From an uncultured Ruminococcus sp. (GTDB lineage Bacteria; Bacillota; Clostridia; RUG12999): a DNA stretch of 41,797 nt. The number at the start of each line of letters is the position of its first letter. Within the stretch, counting starts at the first letter, position 1. The notes beneath the pieces were generated by a model. The model was not told where the DNA came from and searched no databases. It saw only the letters and a program-made list of their open reading frames with translations. Location: positions 1 through 41,797 of the forward strand of contig CACZWD010000009.1 in assembly GCA_902784805.1 (NCBI GenBank). The letters run 5' to 3'. Of this stretch, positions 23,972 to 33,355 are shown piece after piece. The position numbers and the translations under genes are program-made.

Positions 23972-25417
23972 TTGAAATTAAACGAACTTTTGAAAAACAT
24001 CGATTATGTTTCCTGTAACACAAAAAGTGATATTGAAATTTCGGAAATAACAAACAATTCAAAAACGCTTAAACCGGGCGATATTTTTGTTTGTATAAAA
24101 GGCTACAAAACAGACGGACATAACTACGCAAAAAATGCGGAAAAATCCGGTGCTTCATGCATAATTGCCTCCGAACCTTTAAATGGAATAAATATTCCTG
24201 TTATTTATGTCAAAAACACAAGGCTTGCTCTTGCGCAGGCATCAAAAGTAATTTTCGGCAACCCTTCGGGGAAGCTTAAAGTTATAGGTGTAACCGGAAC
24301 AAACGGAAAAACAACCACCTGTTATCTTATAAAAAGTATTCTTGAAGCGGCAGGAGAAACCGTAGGACTTATAGGCACGGCGGAAACCATTGTCGGCAGT
24401 ACAAGAGTACCGGCAATGCGCACAACCCCTGAAGCGCACGAGCTCGGCAAGCTTTTTTCGGATATGCTCCGTATGGGGGCAACCTACTGTGTTATGGAGG
24501 TTTCATCCCATTCGCTTGAGCTTTACAGAGTTCACGGTATAGAGTTTGTCGCGGGCGTGTTCACAAACCTTACTCACGACCATCTTGATTTTCACGGTAC
24601 AATGGAAAATTATTTTGCGGCAAAGGCAAAGCTTTTTGATATGTGCGATATCAGTATAGTAAATACAGATGATGACTGGGGCAAAAAGCTTGCCGAAAAA
24701 CAGCACAAAAAGCTTATTACCTACTCCATAAGCTCCCCCTCCGATTACCGTGCGGAAAATATCATATATAATCCGGACTCTGTGGAATTTGACCTTGGCG
24801 GAAAACAATACAGGCTTGGTATTCCGGGCAGATTTTCCGTTTATAATGCTCTTGCGGCAATCTGCGCCTGCAAAGCGCTTTCCGTCGATGATGAAAAAAT
24901 ACGGCTCGGACTTGCCGGAACATCGGGCGCGAAGGGCAGGTGCGAAGTGCTTAAAACGCCTTCCGATTTCAAAATCATTATAGATTACGCTCATACTCCG
25001 GACGGACTTTATAATATTCTTGACACATTAAAAAAATTTGCGCCCGGGCGTATAATATGCGTTTTCGGAGCTGCCGGAGAACGGGATGCCATAAAACGCC
25101 CCGAAATGGGTGAGGTTGTCGGAAAATACGCGGATATTGCCTATATCACAGCCGATAACCCCATAAATGAGGATTTAACTGTAATTTGCTCACAGGTTGA
25201 AAGCGGAATAAAAAAGACCGGCTGCAAATATCATATAATATATGATAGAAAAGAAGCTATAATTTCAGCACTCAATGCCGCGAAAAAGAACGATACCCTA
25301 CTTCTTGCCGGCAAAGGGCACGAAACTTATCAGCTTATAGGCGATGAAAAGGTGCCTTTCTCGGAAGCCGGGATTGTTAAAGAATATTTCAAAAACAGGG
25401 GGAACAGCCTTGAATGA
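23972..25417 (+). CDS. murE: UDP-MurNAc-tripeptide synthetase MurE
   Basis: Adds the third amino acid of the peptidoglycan stem. The 481 residues carry the Mur ligase P-loop GTNGKTTT (109-116), the carbamylated-lysine and HD region (THDHLDFHGTM), and the C-terminal domain with DYAHTPDG and GKGHE (447-451). The motif that chooses diaminopimelate in E. coli and Bacillus is DNPR; here it reads DNPINED (395-401), so the Arg is replaced by Ile and the substrate is uncertain. The TTG start follows CGGAGG. Confidence 0.94.
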   Translation: MKLNELLKNIDYVSCNTKSDIEISEITNNSKTLKPGDIFVCIKGYKTDGHNYAKNAEKSGASCIIASEPLNGINIPVIYVKNTRLALAQASKVIFGNPSGKLKVIGVTGTNGKTTTCYLIKSILEAAGETVGLIGTAETIVGSTRVPAMRTTPEAHELGKLFSDMLRMGATYCVMEVSSHSLELYRVHGIEFVAGVFTNLTHDHLDFHGTMENYFAAKAKLFDMCDISIVNTDDDWGKKLAEKQHKKLITYSISSPSDYRAENIIYNPDSVEFDLGGKQYRLGIPGRFSVYNALAAICACKALSVDDEKIRLGLAGTSGAKGRCEVLKTPSDFKIIIDYAHTPDGLYNILDTLKKFAPGRIICVFGAAGERDAIKRPEMGEVVGKYADIAYITADNPINEDLTVICSQVESGIKKTGCKYHIIYDRKEAIISALNAAKKNDTLLLAGKGHETYQLIGDEKVPFSEAGIVKEYFKNRGNSLE

Positions 25418-26384
25418 TATTATACAAAAGCTAATAACCGCTTTATTCCTTGCCCTTGCGATAGGAATTATAATTGCGCCGCCCGCTATACGTTTTTTTC
25501 ACAGGCTTAAATGTGGTCAGGAAATCCGCGATGAAGGTCCGGCATGGCATGGAAAAAAATCCGGCACACCCACTATGGGCGGAATGATTTTTATTATTGC
25601 CTGTTCGGTAAGCGCAATTATTGTTTCAAGTGAAAGCATAGAAACCATAATGCTGATTTTTTTAAGCGTATCTTTCGGAATTGTTGGTTTTGTTGATGAT
25701 TTTATTAAGGTTAAGCTTAAACGAAATCTGGGACTGACAGAACTCCAGAAACTTATGCTTCAGGTTGTGGCGTCGCTTCTTTTTGTGTGGGTTTTGAAAG
25801 ATAAACTTACAGATATGAACGTAATAATACCTTTTACCAAAGTAAGCGTAAATATCGGTATGTGGTATTTACCTTTATGTGTTCTGGTAACAATAAGCAC
25901 GGTAAACGCCGTAAATCTTACAGACGGTCTTGACGGACTCGCTTCAAGTATATCAATCGTTGTAACAATATTTTTTGTTTTCACGGCATATCTTTTAAAA
26001 TCCAATTCCGTGGCAATTTTCGGCTGCGCGCTAATCGGCGGAACAGCGGCGTTTTTAATATTTAACAAATATCCCGCGAAAATATTTATGGGAGATACGG
26101 GTTCGCTTTTTCTCGGAGGCGCTATTGCCGGAATGTCACTTCTTACCGGAACTCCTCTGTTCCTCATAATTGCCGGCGGAATGTTTGTTATCGAAACCGT
26201 TTCGGTAATTATTCAGGTCGGTTTTTATAAACTTACAAAAAAACGTGTGTTTAAAATGGCTCCGCTTCATCATCATTTTGAAATGTGCGGATACAAAGAA
26301 CAACGTATTGTCACTATATTTACACTTGTTTCATTGCTGTTTTGTATAATCTCGTTTGCCGGATTGCTTGTATATTTTCGCTAA
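25410..26384 (+). CDS. mraY: Phospho-MurNAc-pentapeptide transferase MraY
   Basis: Makes lipid I at the membrane. From the TTG at 25410 the protein has 324 residues, the usual size, with about ten membrane helices, GTPTMGGMIF, the Asp pair in GFVDDFIK, NLTDGLDGLA, FMGDTGSLF and the C-terminal HHHFEM motif. The frame is open 22 codons further up into murE, but a GGGGG site sits just before 25410, and the short overlap of 8 bases with murE is typical. Confidence 0.95.
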   Translation: MNDIIQKLITALFLALAIGIIIAPPAIRFFHRLKCGQEIRDEGPAWHGKKSGTPTMGGMIFIIACSVSAIIVSSESIETIMLIFLSVSFGIVGFVDDFIKVKLKRNLGLTELQKLMLQVVASLLFVWVLKDKLTDMNVIIPFTKVSVNIGMWYLPLCVLVTISTVNAVNLTDGLDGLASSISIVVTIFFVFTAYLLKSNSVAIFGCALIGGTAAFLIFNKYPAKIFMGDTGSLFLGGAIAGMSLLTGTPLFLIIAGGMFVIETVSVIIQVGFYKLTKKRVFKMAPLHHHFEMCGYKEQRIVTIFTLVSLLFCIISFAGLLVYFR

Positions 26385-26412
26385 ATACTGATTGGAAGGG
26401 CATGGTTTAAAA

Positions 26413-27552
26413 ATGGCTAAAAAAGGGCATATAAAAATAAAAAAACTGTCTGCCGCCGACGCGGAATTGCTTTCCATTATAGTTATAATGGTTCTTTTCG
26501 GACTTGTCATGGTTGGAAGCGCAAGCTCGGTCAACGCGCTTTACAGATATGACGACAGTCTTTATTTTCTGCGCAAACAGCTTATTGTCGCAGCTGTCGG
26601 CTTTGCTTTTATGTATATAATATCACGTATAGATTATCATATAATCGCCTCACCCGTTATTATTTTTCTCGGCTACGGCGCTGTATGGTTTTTAATGCTG
26701 CTTGCCGCTTTTATCGGTGATAACAGAAACGGCGCGAACCGCTGGATAGACATTGGCGGTATAAGTGTTCAGCCATCGGAACCTGCGAAAATCGTTCTGA
26801 TTGTGCTTACCGCATACATATGCTCAAAGCAAAGCAAAGCGGCGCTTAACCGTTTTGGCAGCGGTGTCGGATTATATCTCGGCATAATAGGCGTTTCCGT
26901 TTTTCCTCTGCTTCTCGAAAGACACAAAAGCGCAACTATTGTCTTTGCGATTCTTGTAATTGCAATAAGTTTTATAGGGGGCGCAAACATAAAATATTAT
27001 CTTATGATGGCTCCGTTTGGTATAGGCGGTGCGCTTGCGTGGGCACTCCACGATGAATACAGCAGACAAAGGGTGCTTATGGCGTTTGACCCGTTTAAAG
27101 ACCCAAAAGGCTCGGGATATCAGGCGGTACAGTCGCTTTACGCGATAGGCTCGGGCGGAATATTCGGGCTTGGACTCGGACGAAGTCAGCAAAAAATAAC
27201 ATATATTCCCGAACCCCAAAATGACTTTATCTTTTCTATCATATGCGAAGAACTTGGGCTTATCGGTGCTTTAAGCGTTGTGGTTCTTTTTACGTTTTTT
27301 ATGTTCAGAGGCATTAAGGTTGCGTCAGAAGCTCCCGACAAGCTTGGTAAACTTATTGCGATGGGACTTACAACTCTTATTATGGCGCAGTTTGTTATAA
27401 ACATATTTGTTGTCACGGCAATGGGTCCGGTTACGGGTATGCCGCTTCCGTTTTTCAGTGCCGGCGGTACAAATCTTCTGTTTACTCTTATGGGCATGGG
27501 GCTGCTCCTGAACATTTCAAGACAATCTGTTAAAAAAAGACCTTTAATCTGA
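26413..27552 (+). CDS. ftsW: SEDS glycosyltransferase FtsW/SpoVE
   Basis: Polymerises lipid II into glycan strands together with the class B PBP encoded in the same cluster. The 379 residues have about ten membrane helices and the SEDS signatures GANRWIDIGGISVQPSEPAKI, RVLMAFDPFKDPKGSGYQ, PEPQNDFIFSIICEELG and PLPFFSAGGT. The ATG at 26413 has GGAAGGG upstream; an in-frame TTG at 26392 lies over that site and is less likely. FtsW and SpoVE cannot be told apart by sequence here. Confidence 0.92.
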   Translation: MAKKGHIKIKKLSAADAELLSIIVIMVLFGLVMVGSASSVNALYRYDDSLYFLRKQLIVAAVGFAFMYIISRIDYHIIASPVIIFLGYGAVWFLMLLAAFIGDNRNGANRWIDIGGISVQPSEPAKIVLIVLTAYICSKQSKAALNRFGSGVGLYLGIIGVSVFPLLLERHKSATIVFAILVIAISFIGGANIKYYLMMAPFGIGGALAWALHDEYSRQRVLMAFDPFKDPKGSGYQAVQSLYAIGSGGIFGLGLGRSQQKITYIPEPQNDFIFSIICEELGLIGALSVVVLFTFFMFRGIKVASEAPDKLGKLIAMGLTTLIMAQFVINIFVVTAMGPVTGMPLPFFSAGGTNLLFTLMGMGLLLNISRQSVKKRPLI

Positions 27553-27591
27553 TATAACAGGGTTTTAATAATAAACAAGGAATGATAGTAT

Positions 27592-28677
27592 ATGCGTATT
27601 CTTTTTGCCGCGGGAGGTACGGGCGGTCATATAAACCCCGCAATAGCAATAGCGAAAAAATTCAGAGAACATACTCCGGACTGTGAAATACTTTTTATCG
27701 GAACAAAAAGGGGGCTTGAAAGCAAGCTCGTTCCCCGTGAAGGCTTTGATATAAAATATATTGAAACAGCCGGCTTTAAACGTAAAATCACATTTGAAAA
27801 TGTCATTGTCGCGCAAAAAGCTTTAAAAAGTATGTTTGACGCGAAAAAAATTATAAAAGATTTTAAACCCGATATCGTCATAGGCTGCGGCGGATATGTC
27901 AGCGGTCCTGTTGTGGCGGAAGCTTCAATCAAGAAAATACCTACGCTCATTCATGAGCAAAACGCTTTTCCGGGAGTTACAAACAAAATGCTTGCGGGAA
28001 AAGCGGATACTGTCTGCATAAGCTTTGAGGAAGCGGCAAAATATTTTAAAAAGGCAAAAAATATCGTATATACCGGAAATCCTGTACGCTCATCGCTTTT
28101 TACCGTTTCACGGCAGGCGGGCAGGCTTTCTCTCGGCATTGATGACAGACCGTTTCTCGTTGCGGTCGGCGGAAGCCTCGGAGCAGGCACAATAAACTCC
28201 GAAATGCTTAAATTCATAAAACAAATACCAAGTGATATTCAGCTTCTCCTGGCAACCGGAGCAAGAGAATATGACGAAATAATTTCTGAAGCGGGTGTTT
28301 TACCCCAAAATGTTAAAATTGAACCTTATATATATAATATGGACGAAGTACTTGCGGCAGCCGACCTTGTCGTGTCACGTTCGGGAGCGATAACCCTTAC
28401 GGAGCTTTGCGCAACAGGCACACCGGCTGTTCTTATACCCTCTCCGAATGTTGCCGAAAATCACCAGGAAATAAACGCCCGTACTTTTGAAGCGCGCGGC
28501 GCCGCGGTTGTTATATGCGAAAGAGAAATTGAGGAAAACACTTTATTTAACAAAATTTCAGAGCTTATTTATGACCGTGAAAAACTTAAAACTATGGCGG
28601 AAGCCGCAAAAGAAATGGCAAAACCCGACGCGCTTGACCTTATATATGACGAGTGCGTTAAACTCATTTCAAAGTAA
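27592..28677 (+). CDS. murG: Lipid II synthase MurG
   Basis: Transfers GlcNAc to lipid I on the inner face of the membrane. The 361 residues form a GT-B fold with GGTGGHINPAIAIA (8-21), GCGGYVSGPVV, HEQNAFPGVTNK, AVGGSLGAG and the UDP-GlcNAc pocket SRSGAITLTELCATGTPAVLIPSP. AAGGAATG precedes the start. murD is missing between mraY and murG, unlike in Bacillus. Confidence 0.96.
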   Translation: MRILFAAGGTGGHINPAIAIAKKFREHTPDCEILFIGTKRGLESKLVPREGFDIKYIETAGFKRKITFENVIVAQKALKSMFDAKKIIKDFKPDIVIGCGGYVSGPVVAEASIKKIPTLIHEQNAFPGVTNKMLAGKADTVCISFEEAAKYFKKAKNIVYTGNPVRSSLFTVSRQAGRLSLGIDDRPFLVAVGGSLGAGTINSEMLKFIKQIPSDIQLLLATGAREYDEIISEAGVLPQNVKIEPYIYNMDEVLAAADLVVSRSGAITLTELCATGTPAVLIPSPNVAENHQEINARTFEARGAAVVICEREIEENTLFNKISELIYDREKLKTMAEAAKEMAKPDALDLIYDECVKLISK

Positions 28678-28713
28678 CACAGACCAAAAAAACGGCATAA
28701 TATAATAACAGAA

Positions 28714-28741
28714 CGCTGCAGGACGCTTTGCTTCCTGCGGC
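28714..28741 (+). other. Hairpin between murG and murA
   Basis: GCTGCAGGA (28714-28722) pairs with TCCTGCGGC (28733-28741) with one G-U. It lacks a T run directly behind, though CTTTTT occurs a few bases later. It may be a weak terminator or processing site; a TATAAT-like sequence at 28757-28762 could restart transcription for murA, but no -35 is evident. Confidence 0.35.
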
Positions 28742-28787
28742 ACATAGCTTTTTATGATATAATGCTGTTTGGAGGTTTATTTATTAA

Positions 28788-30050
28788 ATGAGTGCATACA
28801 TAATAAACGGTGGTAATTACCTTAGCGGTGAAGTTCGCATAGGCGGCGCGAAAAACTCTGTTCTGCCCATTATGGCAGCGTCGCTTCTTAATCTTTCAGA
28901 AAGTATTTTACTTGACTGCCCATGTATAAGCGATGTTGATATATCGGTTGAAATACTTAAAAGTCTCGGCTGTAAGGTCTTTCGTGACGGCAATACCGCG
29001 GTTGTTGATTCTTCACAGATAAATAATTTTGAAATACCCCCTCACCTTATGAACAAAATGCGTTCATCTTTTATATTTCTCGGAGCTATGCTCGGCATAG
29101 GCGGAAAAGCGGTCTGCGGCTATCCCGGCGGCTGTGAGCTTGGAGCAAGACCTATTGATATGCACCTTAAAGCTTTTAAAAAGCTTGGCGTTGCAATAAA
29201 CGAAGGCGGAGGATATATTTCGTGTGACTCTTCCCGATTTAAAGCCTGTAAGGTCGCGCTTGATTTCCCGTCTGTCGGAGCAACGGAAAATATAATGCTG
29301 CTTGCCTGCAAGCAAAAAGGAACGACTACAATTATAAACGCCGCGCGTGAACCCGAAATAGTGGATTTGCAAAGCTTTCTTAACAGTATGGGAGCAAAAA
29401 TTTCGGGCGCGGGCAGCAATAAAATCAAAATTGAAGGAGTTGCCTCTTTAAATTCGGTCAAAAAGCGTATTATGCCTGACCGCATAGTGGCGGCAACCGT
29501 AATGTTCGCGGCAAGCGCCGCGGGCGGCAATATTACTTTAAAAAATGTAAATTGCAGCCACATTGAGTCGATTATTTTACTTTTACAGAGCTGCGGCGCG
29601 GATATATACACACACGGTGACAGTCTGGATATTATATGCTCAAAACGGCTTCGTGCCGCCGATACCCTTAGAACAATGCCCTATCCCGGTTTCCCGACGG
29701 ACGCGCAGTCACAGGCGGTTGCGGCATTTACCACAATGGAAGGCACAAGCATCGTAAAAGAAACAATCTTTGAAAACAGATTTAATCAGGCTTCGGAGCT
29801 TAAAAAAATGGGTGCCGATATTACTATAGGCGACAGACTTGCCGTCATTAAAGGCGTCAAGCGTTTGTACGGCGCTCATGTATATGCGCCAGACCTGCGC
29901 GGCGGCGCGGCGCTTGTTATCGCGGCTCTCGGAGCAAAAGGAACAACTGTTGTCGATAACATTCATTACATAGACAGGGGCTACGAAAGCCTCGATAAAA
30001 TGTTTTCCGCTCTCGGCGGAGATATACAAAGGAAAGATTTTTATGAGTAA
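28788..30050 (+). CDS. murA: UDP-GlcNAc 1-carboxyvinyltransferase MurA
   Basis: First committed step of peptidoglycan synthesis, and the fosfomycin target. The 420 residues have K22 in GAKNS, the loop Cys attacked by fosfomycin in PGGCELGARPID (C116), and the later FPTDAQSQ and NRFNQASELKKMGADI blocks. In Bacillus this slot (after murG) holds murB, so murA in the dcw cluster is a clostridial variation. The start follows GGAGG; the end overlaps divIB by 8 bases. Confidence 0.95.
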   Translation: MSAYIINGGNYLSGEVRIGGAKNSVLPIMAASLLNLSESILLDCPCISDVDISVEILKSLGCKVFRDGNTAVVDSSQINNFEIPPHLMNKMRSSFIFLGAMLGIGGKAVCGYPGGCELGARPIDMHLKAFKKLGVAINEGGGYISCDSSRFKACKVALDFPSVGATENIMLLACKQKGTTTIINAAREPEIVDLQSFLNSMGAKISGAGSNKIKIEGVASLNSVKKRIMPDRIVAATVMFAASAAGGNITLKNVNCSHIESIILLLQSCGADIYTHGDSLDIICSKRLRAADTLRTMPYPGFPTDAQSQAVAAFTTMEGTSIVKETIFENRFNQASELKKMGADITIGDRLAVIKGVKRLYGAHVYAPDLRGGAALVIAALGAKGTTVVDNIHYIDRGYESLDKMFSALGGDIQRKDFYE

Positions 30051-30792
30051 TATCACACGGGGCGACTTTGGCGGAGCCGCCCAAAAAAAGCAAAAAAAAA
30101 GGACAGGCATTAAAATTCTCTGCGTGATAGCGGTATTGTTTGCCGCTTTTATGTCACCGCTTTTTAATGTACGAAATATACAGGTAAAAGGCAATTCGCG
30201 GCTTGACGCCGCGTACGTAATTGACGCGTCGGGAATAAAAAAAGGCAGGCATCTTGCGTTTATTCCTTTTTCCGACGCCAAAGCAAAGCTTGAAAAAACA
30301 ACATACATATCATCGGCAGAAATAAAATACAAATTTCCGAGTACAATAATAATAACCATTGATGAAAAAATGCCGATAGTATATTACGCTTTTGCGGACG
30401 GTTACGCCGGTATAAACGCTGACGGATACGTTACCGATATTATTCAGGTTATTGATGAGCCGCTTCCCGTTGCCGAAGGCATAACGCTTTCATCATACAA
30501 AATCGGTGAAAAACCCGACCTTGGAAAAACCGCTCCCGAACAAATCGATTGTCTTATATCGGTTGCGCAGGAGCTTATGCTTACAGGTATCTCCGCGGAT
30601 ATTTCAAAAATCAATGTCAGGAGCGTAAATAATATTTTGCTTCAATCTGCCGGCGGGATAACAATAAAATGCGGCGACTCGTCGGAGCTGAAATACAAAT
30701 TCTCAATTCTTAAAGAGGTTCTTGCAAAAGCCGACTGTTCGGGCATTGTTGACCTCAGCATACCGGGACAGGCGACTTATGAAATGACTTAG
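30043..30792 (+). CDS. divIB: Cell division protein DivIB/FtsQ
   Basis: Bitopic septum protein that joins FtsL and FtsB-like partners. The 249 residues show a Lys-rich cytoplasmic head (1-22), one helix (about 23-40), then the POTRA domain with the hallmark FNVRNIQVKGNSRL and further FtsQ-type beta segments up to the C-terminus. The call rests on POTRA, topology and cluster position. Confidence 0.88.
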   Translation: MSNITRGDFGGAAQKKQKKRTGIKILCVIAVLFAAFMSPLFNVRNIQVKGNSRLDAAYVIDASGIKKGRHLAFIPFSDAKAKLEKTTYISSAEIKYKFPSTIIITIDEKMPIVYYAFADGYAGINADGYVTDIIQVIDEPLPVAEGITLSSYKIGEKPDLGKTAPEQIDCLISVAQELMLTGISADISKINVRSVNNILLQSAGGITIKCGDSSELKYKFSILKEVLAKADCSGIVDLSIPGQATYEMT

Positions 30793-30860
30793 ACCAAACA
30801 AGCTCTGTTTGCTCCGATACCGTTCATTCAATATTCTACGTTACGGAAGGAAAGATATAT

Positions 30861-31625
30861 ATGGAAAAAATAAATAATAATATAGGCAAGCAAATTGCTC
30901 TTACGCTTATATGTATGCTCCTCGGTTTTGCCATTGCGCTTCAGCTTCGGAGTGTAAGGATAAACAAAAGTATGGCTACCGATAACCTAAGAGCTCAGGA
31001 GCTTCAAACCCAGCTCAATGACGAACGTGAAAAAAACGAAAGCCTTATGGCGGACCTTGAAGACGCGAAAAACCAACTCGCGGAGCTTCGGAAAAATTAT
31101 GAAAATTCGGGAGCAATTTCATCCATTGTAAACGAACAGCTTATAAACGCCGAAAAGCTTGCGGGGCTTACCGCCCTTACAGGTCCCGGTGTCACAGTCA
31201 CTCTTGCCGACAGTAAAAACGCCGCAGCTGCCACCTCACCCGAAAATGTAATAATTCACGATTCCGATATACGCACAGTAATAAACGAGCTTCTCGCCTC
31301 CGGTGCCGAAGCTGTTTCAATAAATGATGAAAGAATCGTTTCGATAAGCGCAATAAGATGCGTCGGTCCGACCGTTATTATAAATAATACAAGACTCAGC
31401 TCACCCTTTATCATAACCGCCATAGGTGACGCGAAAACGCTTGAAGCAGGTCTTATTGTCAAAGGCGGCGTTGTCGATGCCCTTACCCCCTGGGGTATTG
31501 ATATTGACATAGCGACTTTTGAAAAAGTGAATATTCCGGCATATACCGGTGTATCAAACTTCAAATATGCGGAAATAGTCGAAACGGACAAAACAAACGC
31601 GAATAAAAACGGAGGTGAAAATTGA
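30861..31625 (+). CDS. DUF881 (YlxW-family) membrane protein
   Basis: 254 residues: one N-terminal membrane helix (about 12-30), a coiled coil (about 40-82), then the DUF881 domain with TGPGVTVTLADS, VIHDSDIRTVINELLASGAEAVSINDER and a C-terminal YAEIVET. The function is unknown; the Bacillus homologues ylxW and ylxX lie at the same place between divIB and sbp-ftsA-ftsZ. Preceded by GGAAGGAAAG. The stop overlaps the next gene. Confidence 0.88.
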   Translation: MEKINNNIGKQIALTLICMLLGFAIALQLRSVRINKSMATDNLRAQELQTQLNDEREKNESLMADLEDAKNQLAELRKNYENSGAISSIVNEQLINAEKLAGLTALTGPGVTVTLADSKNAAAATSPENVIIHDSDIRTVINELLASGAEAVSINDERIVSISAIRCVGPTVIINNTRLSSPFIITAIGDAKTLEAGLIVKGGVVDALTPWGIDIDIATFEKVNIPAYTGVSNFKYAEIVETDKTNANKNGGEN

Positions 31626-31975
31626 TGTTTCCGATTATAGGACTTATTATAGGAATAATAGTCGGCTTTATTGTAAATTTTCATGTGCCGCCGGCATATA
31701 CCGTATATCTGGCAATGGCAATACTTGCCGCGCTCGATACGGTTTTCGGCGCATTTCTCGCGTCGCTTAACAACAATTTTAAATTAAGTATATTTGTAAC
31801 CGGGTTTTTCGGAAACGCTATTATTGCCGTTGCACTTACTTATATAGGCAATCTTCTCGGTATGGATTTTAGTCTTGCCGCGATTGTAGTGTTCGGAACA
31901 CGATTATTTAACAATTTTGCCACAATAAGAAGAATTTTAATAAATAAACGTATACAAAAAAATGAAAATATATAA
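31625..31975 (+). CDS. sbp: Small basic protein Sbp (DUF1290)
   Basis: 116 residues with three or four membrane helices. FPIIGLIIGIIVGF at the start and the middle AALDTVFGAFLA segment are typical of DUF1290. The ATG at 31625 shares a base with the stop of the DUF881 gene and has GGAGGTG upstream. Function unknown, always found beside division genes in Firmicutes. The operon terminator begins inside the last codons. Confidence 0.88.
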   Translation: MFPIIGLIIGIIVGFIVNFHVPPAYTVYLAMAILAALDTVFGAFLASLNNNFKLSIFVTGFFGNAIIAVALTYIGNLLGMDFSLAAIVVFGTRLFNNFATIRRILINKRIQKNENI

Positions 31976-32001
31976 TTTTAAAAAAATTATATACATTTTT
32001 T
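31969..32001 (+). terminator. Terminator ending the mraZ-sbp operon
   Basis: TATATAATTTT (31969-31979), loop AAA, AAAATTATATA (31983-31993), then C-A and a T run. The stem is AT-only but long, and a new promoter follows at once. Confidence 0.6.
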
Positions 32002-32012
32002 AAAAAATACTC

Positions 32013-32041
32013 TTGTTTTTTCTAAAAATGTATAGTATAAT
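32013..32041 (+). promoter_or_regulatory. ftsZ promoter
   Basis: TTGTTT (32013-32018), 17 bases, TATAAT (32036-32041). This gives ftsZ its own transcript, which fits the need for far more FtsZ than Mur enzymes. Confidence 0.75.
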
Positions 32042-32100
32042 ATAATTATGGCATTATGCTTATAATTTATCCACTCAAGAAAAAGGGGGACGTAAAATAA

Positions 32101-33306
32101 ATGTTAGAATTTGAAACTGTTTCAAACAATGTTGTTGTTATGAAAGTTGTGGGTGTCGGCGGAGGCGGAAATAACGCTGTCAACCGTATGATTGAATATG
32201 GGCTTAAGGATATTGAGTTTATAGCTATAAATACCGATAAGCAGGTTCTTTCAAGCTCCAAAGCAATAACAAAAATTCAGATAGGTGAAAAACTTACAAA
32301 AGGCCTTGGCGCGGGCGCAAATCCCGAAATTGGGCAAAAAGCCGCCGAGGAAAGCCGTGAAGATATTATTGCTTCTTTAAAAGGCGCGAATATGGTATTT
32401 GTCACTGCCGGTATGGGTGGCGGCACAGGAACAGGCGCGGCGCCGATTGTCGCTTCAATCGCGAAAGAGCTTGGCATACTTACTGTCGGCGTTGTTACAA
32501 AACCCTTTACCACAGAAGGCAGACGCCGCTGCGTTCAGGCGGAAGCAGGCATTGAGGAACTTAAAAAAGCTGTTGATACTCTTGTGGTTATCCCCAACGA
32601 TAGGCTTCTGATGATTTCCGACAAACATACCAGTGTTCTTGACGCTTTCAAAAACGCTGATGACGTTCTTCGTCAGTCAATTCAGGGCATTTCCGATGTT
32701 ATACGCCAGGAAGGCTGCATAAATCTTGACTTTGCCGATATTAAAGCGGTTATGAAAGACCGTGGTCTTGCTCATATGGGTATAGGTCACGCAAAAGGTG
32801 AAAACAAGGCTGATGACGCCGTTAAAATGGCTATTAACAGTCCTCTTCTCGAAACCTCGATAGACGGTGCGAAGGGCGTTTTGCTTCACGTTACGGGCGG
32901 TCCCGAGCTTTCCATGATAGAAGCAAACGAGGTTGCGGATATTGTTCAGCAGCTTGTTGATATTGACGCAACGTTTATTTACGGTATGGGTATTGACGAA
33001 TCTCTTAAAGATGAAATAATTGTTACTGTAATAGCAACGGGCTTTGAAGCTCCGGCTCAGCCCGTGAAACCGGCTCAGCCCGCCAGACGTCAGCAGGCAG
33101 TGGAGCCTCAGCCATCCGTGGTTGTTGAACCTGAGCCCGATTACGACAGACGTTCCGGCAATTGGGAAGAGTTTCTTGATAAATACAATGCTCCGAAACG
33201 TCCTATATCATCACCCAGAACCGTTACTCCTCCATCAGATATAAACGACGAAATAAGCTCAAACGGAATTGAAATCCCCGAATGGCTTAAGGGCAACAGA
33301 AATTAA
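32101..33306 (+). CDS. ftsZ: Cell division GTPase FtsZ
   Basis: Tubulin homologue that forms the division ring. The 401 residues have [14 protein letters not shown] (17-30), the tubulin signature [10 protein letters not shown] (107-116), the T7 loop region [11 protein letters not shown], a Pro/Gln-rich linker (about 320-385) and the C-terminal peptide [10 protein letters not shown] that binds FtsA, SepF or ZapA-like partners. No ftsA or sepF is near it in this window, unlike in Bacillus. Confidence 0.98.
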   Translation: MLEFETVSNNVVVMKVVGVGGGGNNAVNRMIEYGLKDIEFIAINTDKQVLSSSKAITKIQIGEKLTKGLGAGANPEIGQKAAEESREDIIASLKGANMVFVTAGMGGGTGTGAAPIVASIAKELGILTVGVVTKPFTTEGRRRCVQAEAGIEELKKAVDTLVVIPNDRLLMISDKHTSVLDAFKNADDVLRQSIQGISDVIRQEGCINLDFADIKAVMKDRGLAHMGIGHAKGENKADDAVKMAINSPLLETSIDGAKGVLLHVTGGPELSMIEANEVADIVQQLVDIDATFIYGMGIDESLKDEIIVTVIATGFEAPAQPVKPAQPARRQQAVEPQPSVVVEPEPDYDRRSGNWEEFLDKYNAPKRPISSPRTVTPPSDINDEISSNGIEIPEWLKGNRN

Positions 33307-33315
33307 TATACATAT

Positions 33316-33342
33316 AAAACCGTGAAAGACTTTCACGGTTTT
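33316..33342 (+). terminator. ftsZ terminator
   Basis: Perfect arms AAAACCGTGAAAG (33316-33328) and CTTTCACGGTTTT (33330-33342) with one base between them; in RNA the central bases open as loop. It ends only 13 bases before the comF start. Confidence 0.85.
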
Positions 33343-33355
33343 ATCTTTAAAAAAT

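Noticed and set aside
25344-25409. Upstream extension of mraY into murE
   Set aside because: It would add 22 residues not found in MraY and lies over the murE C-terminus; a G-rich site supports the TTG at 25410.
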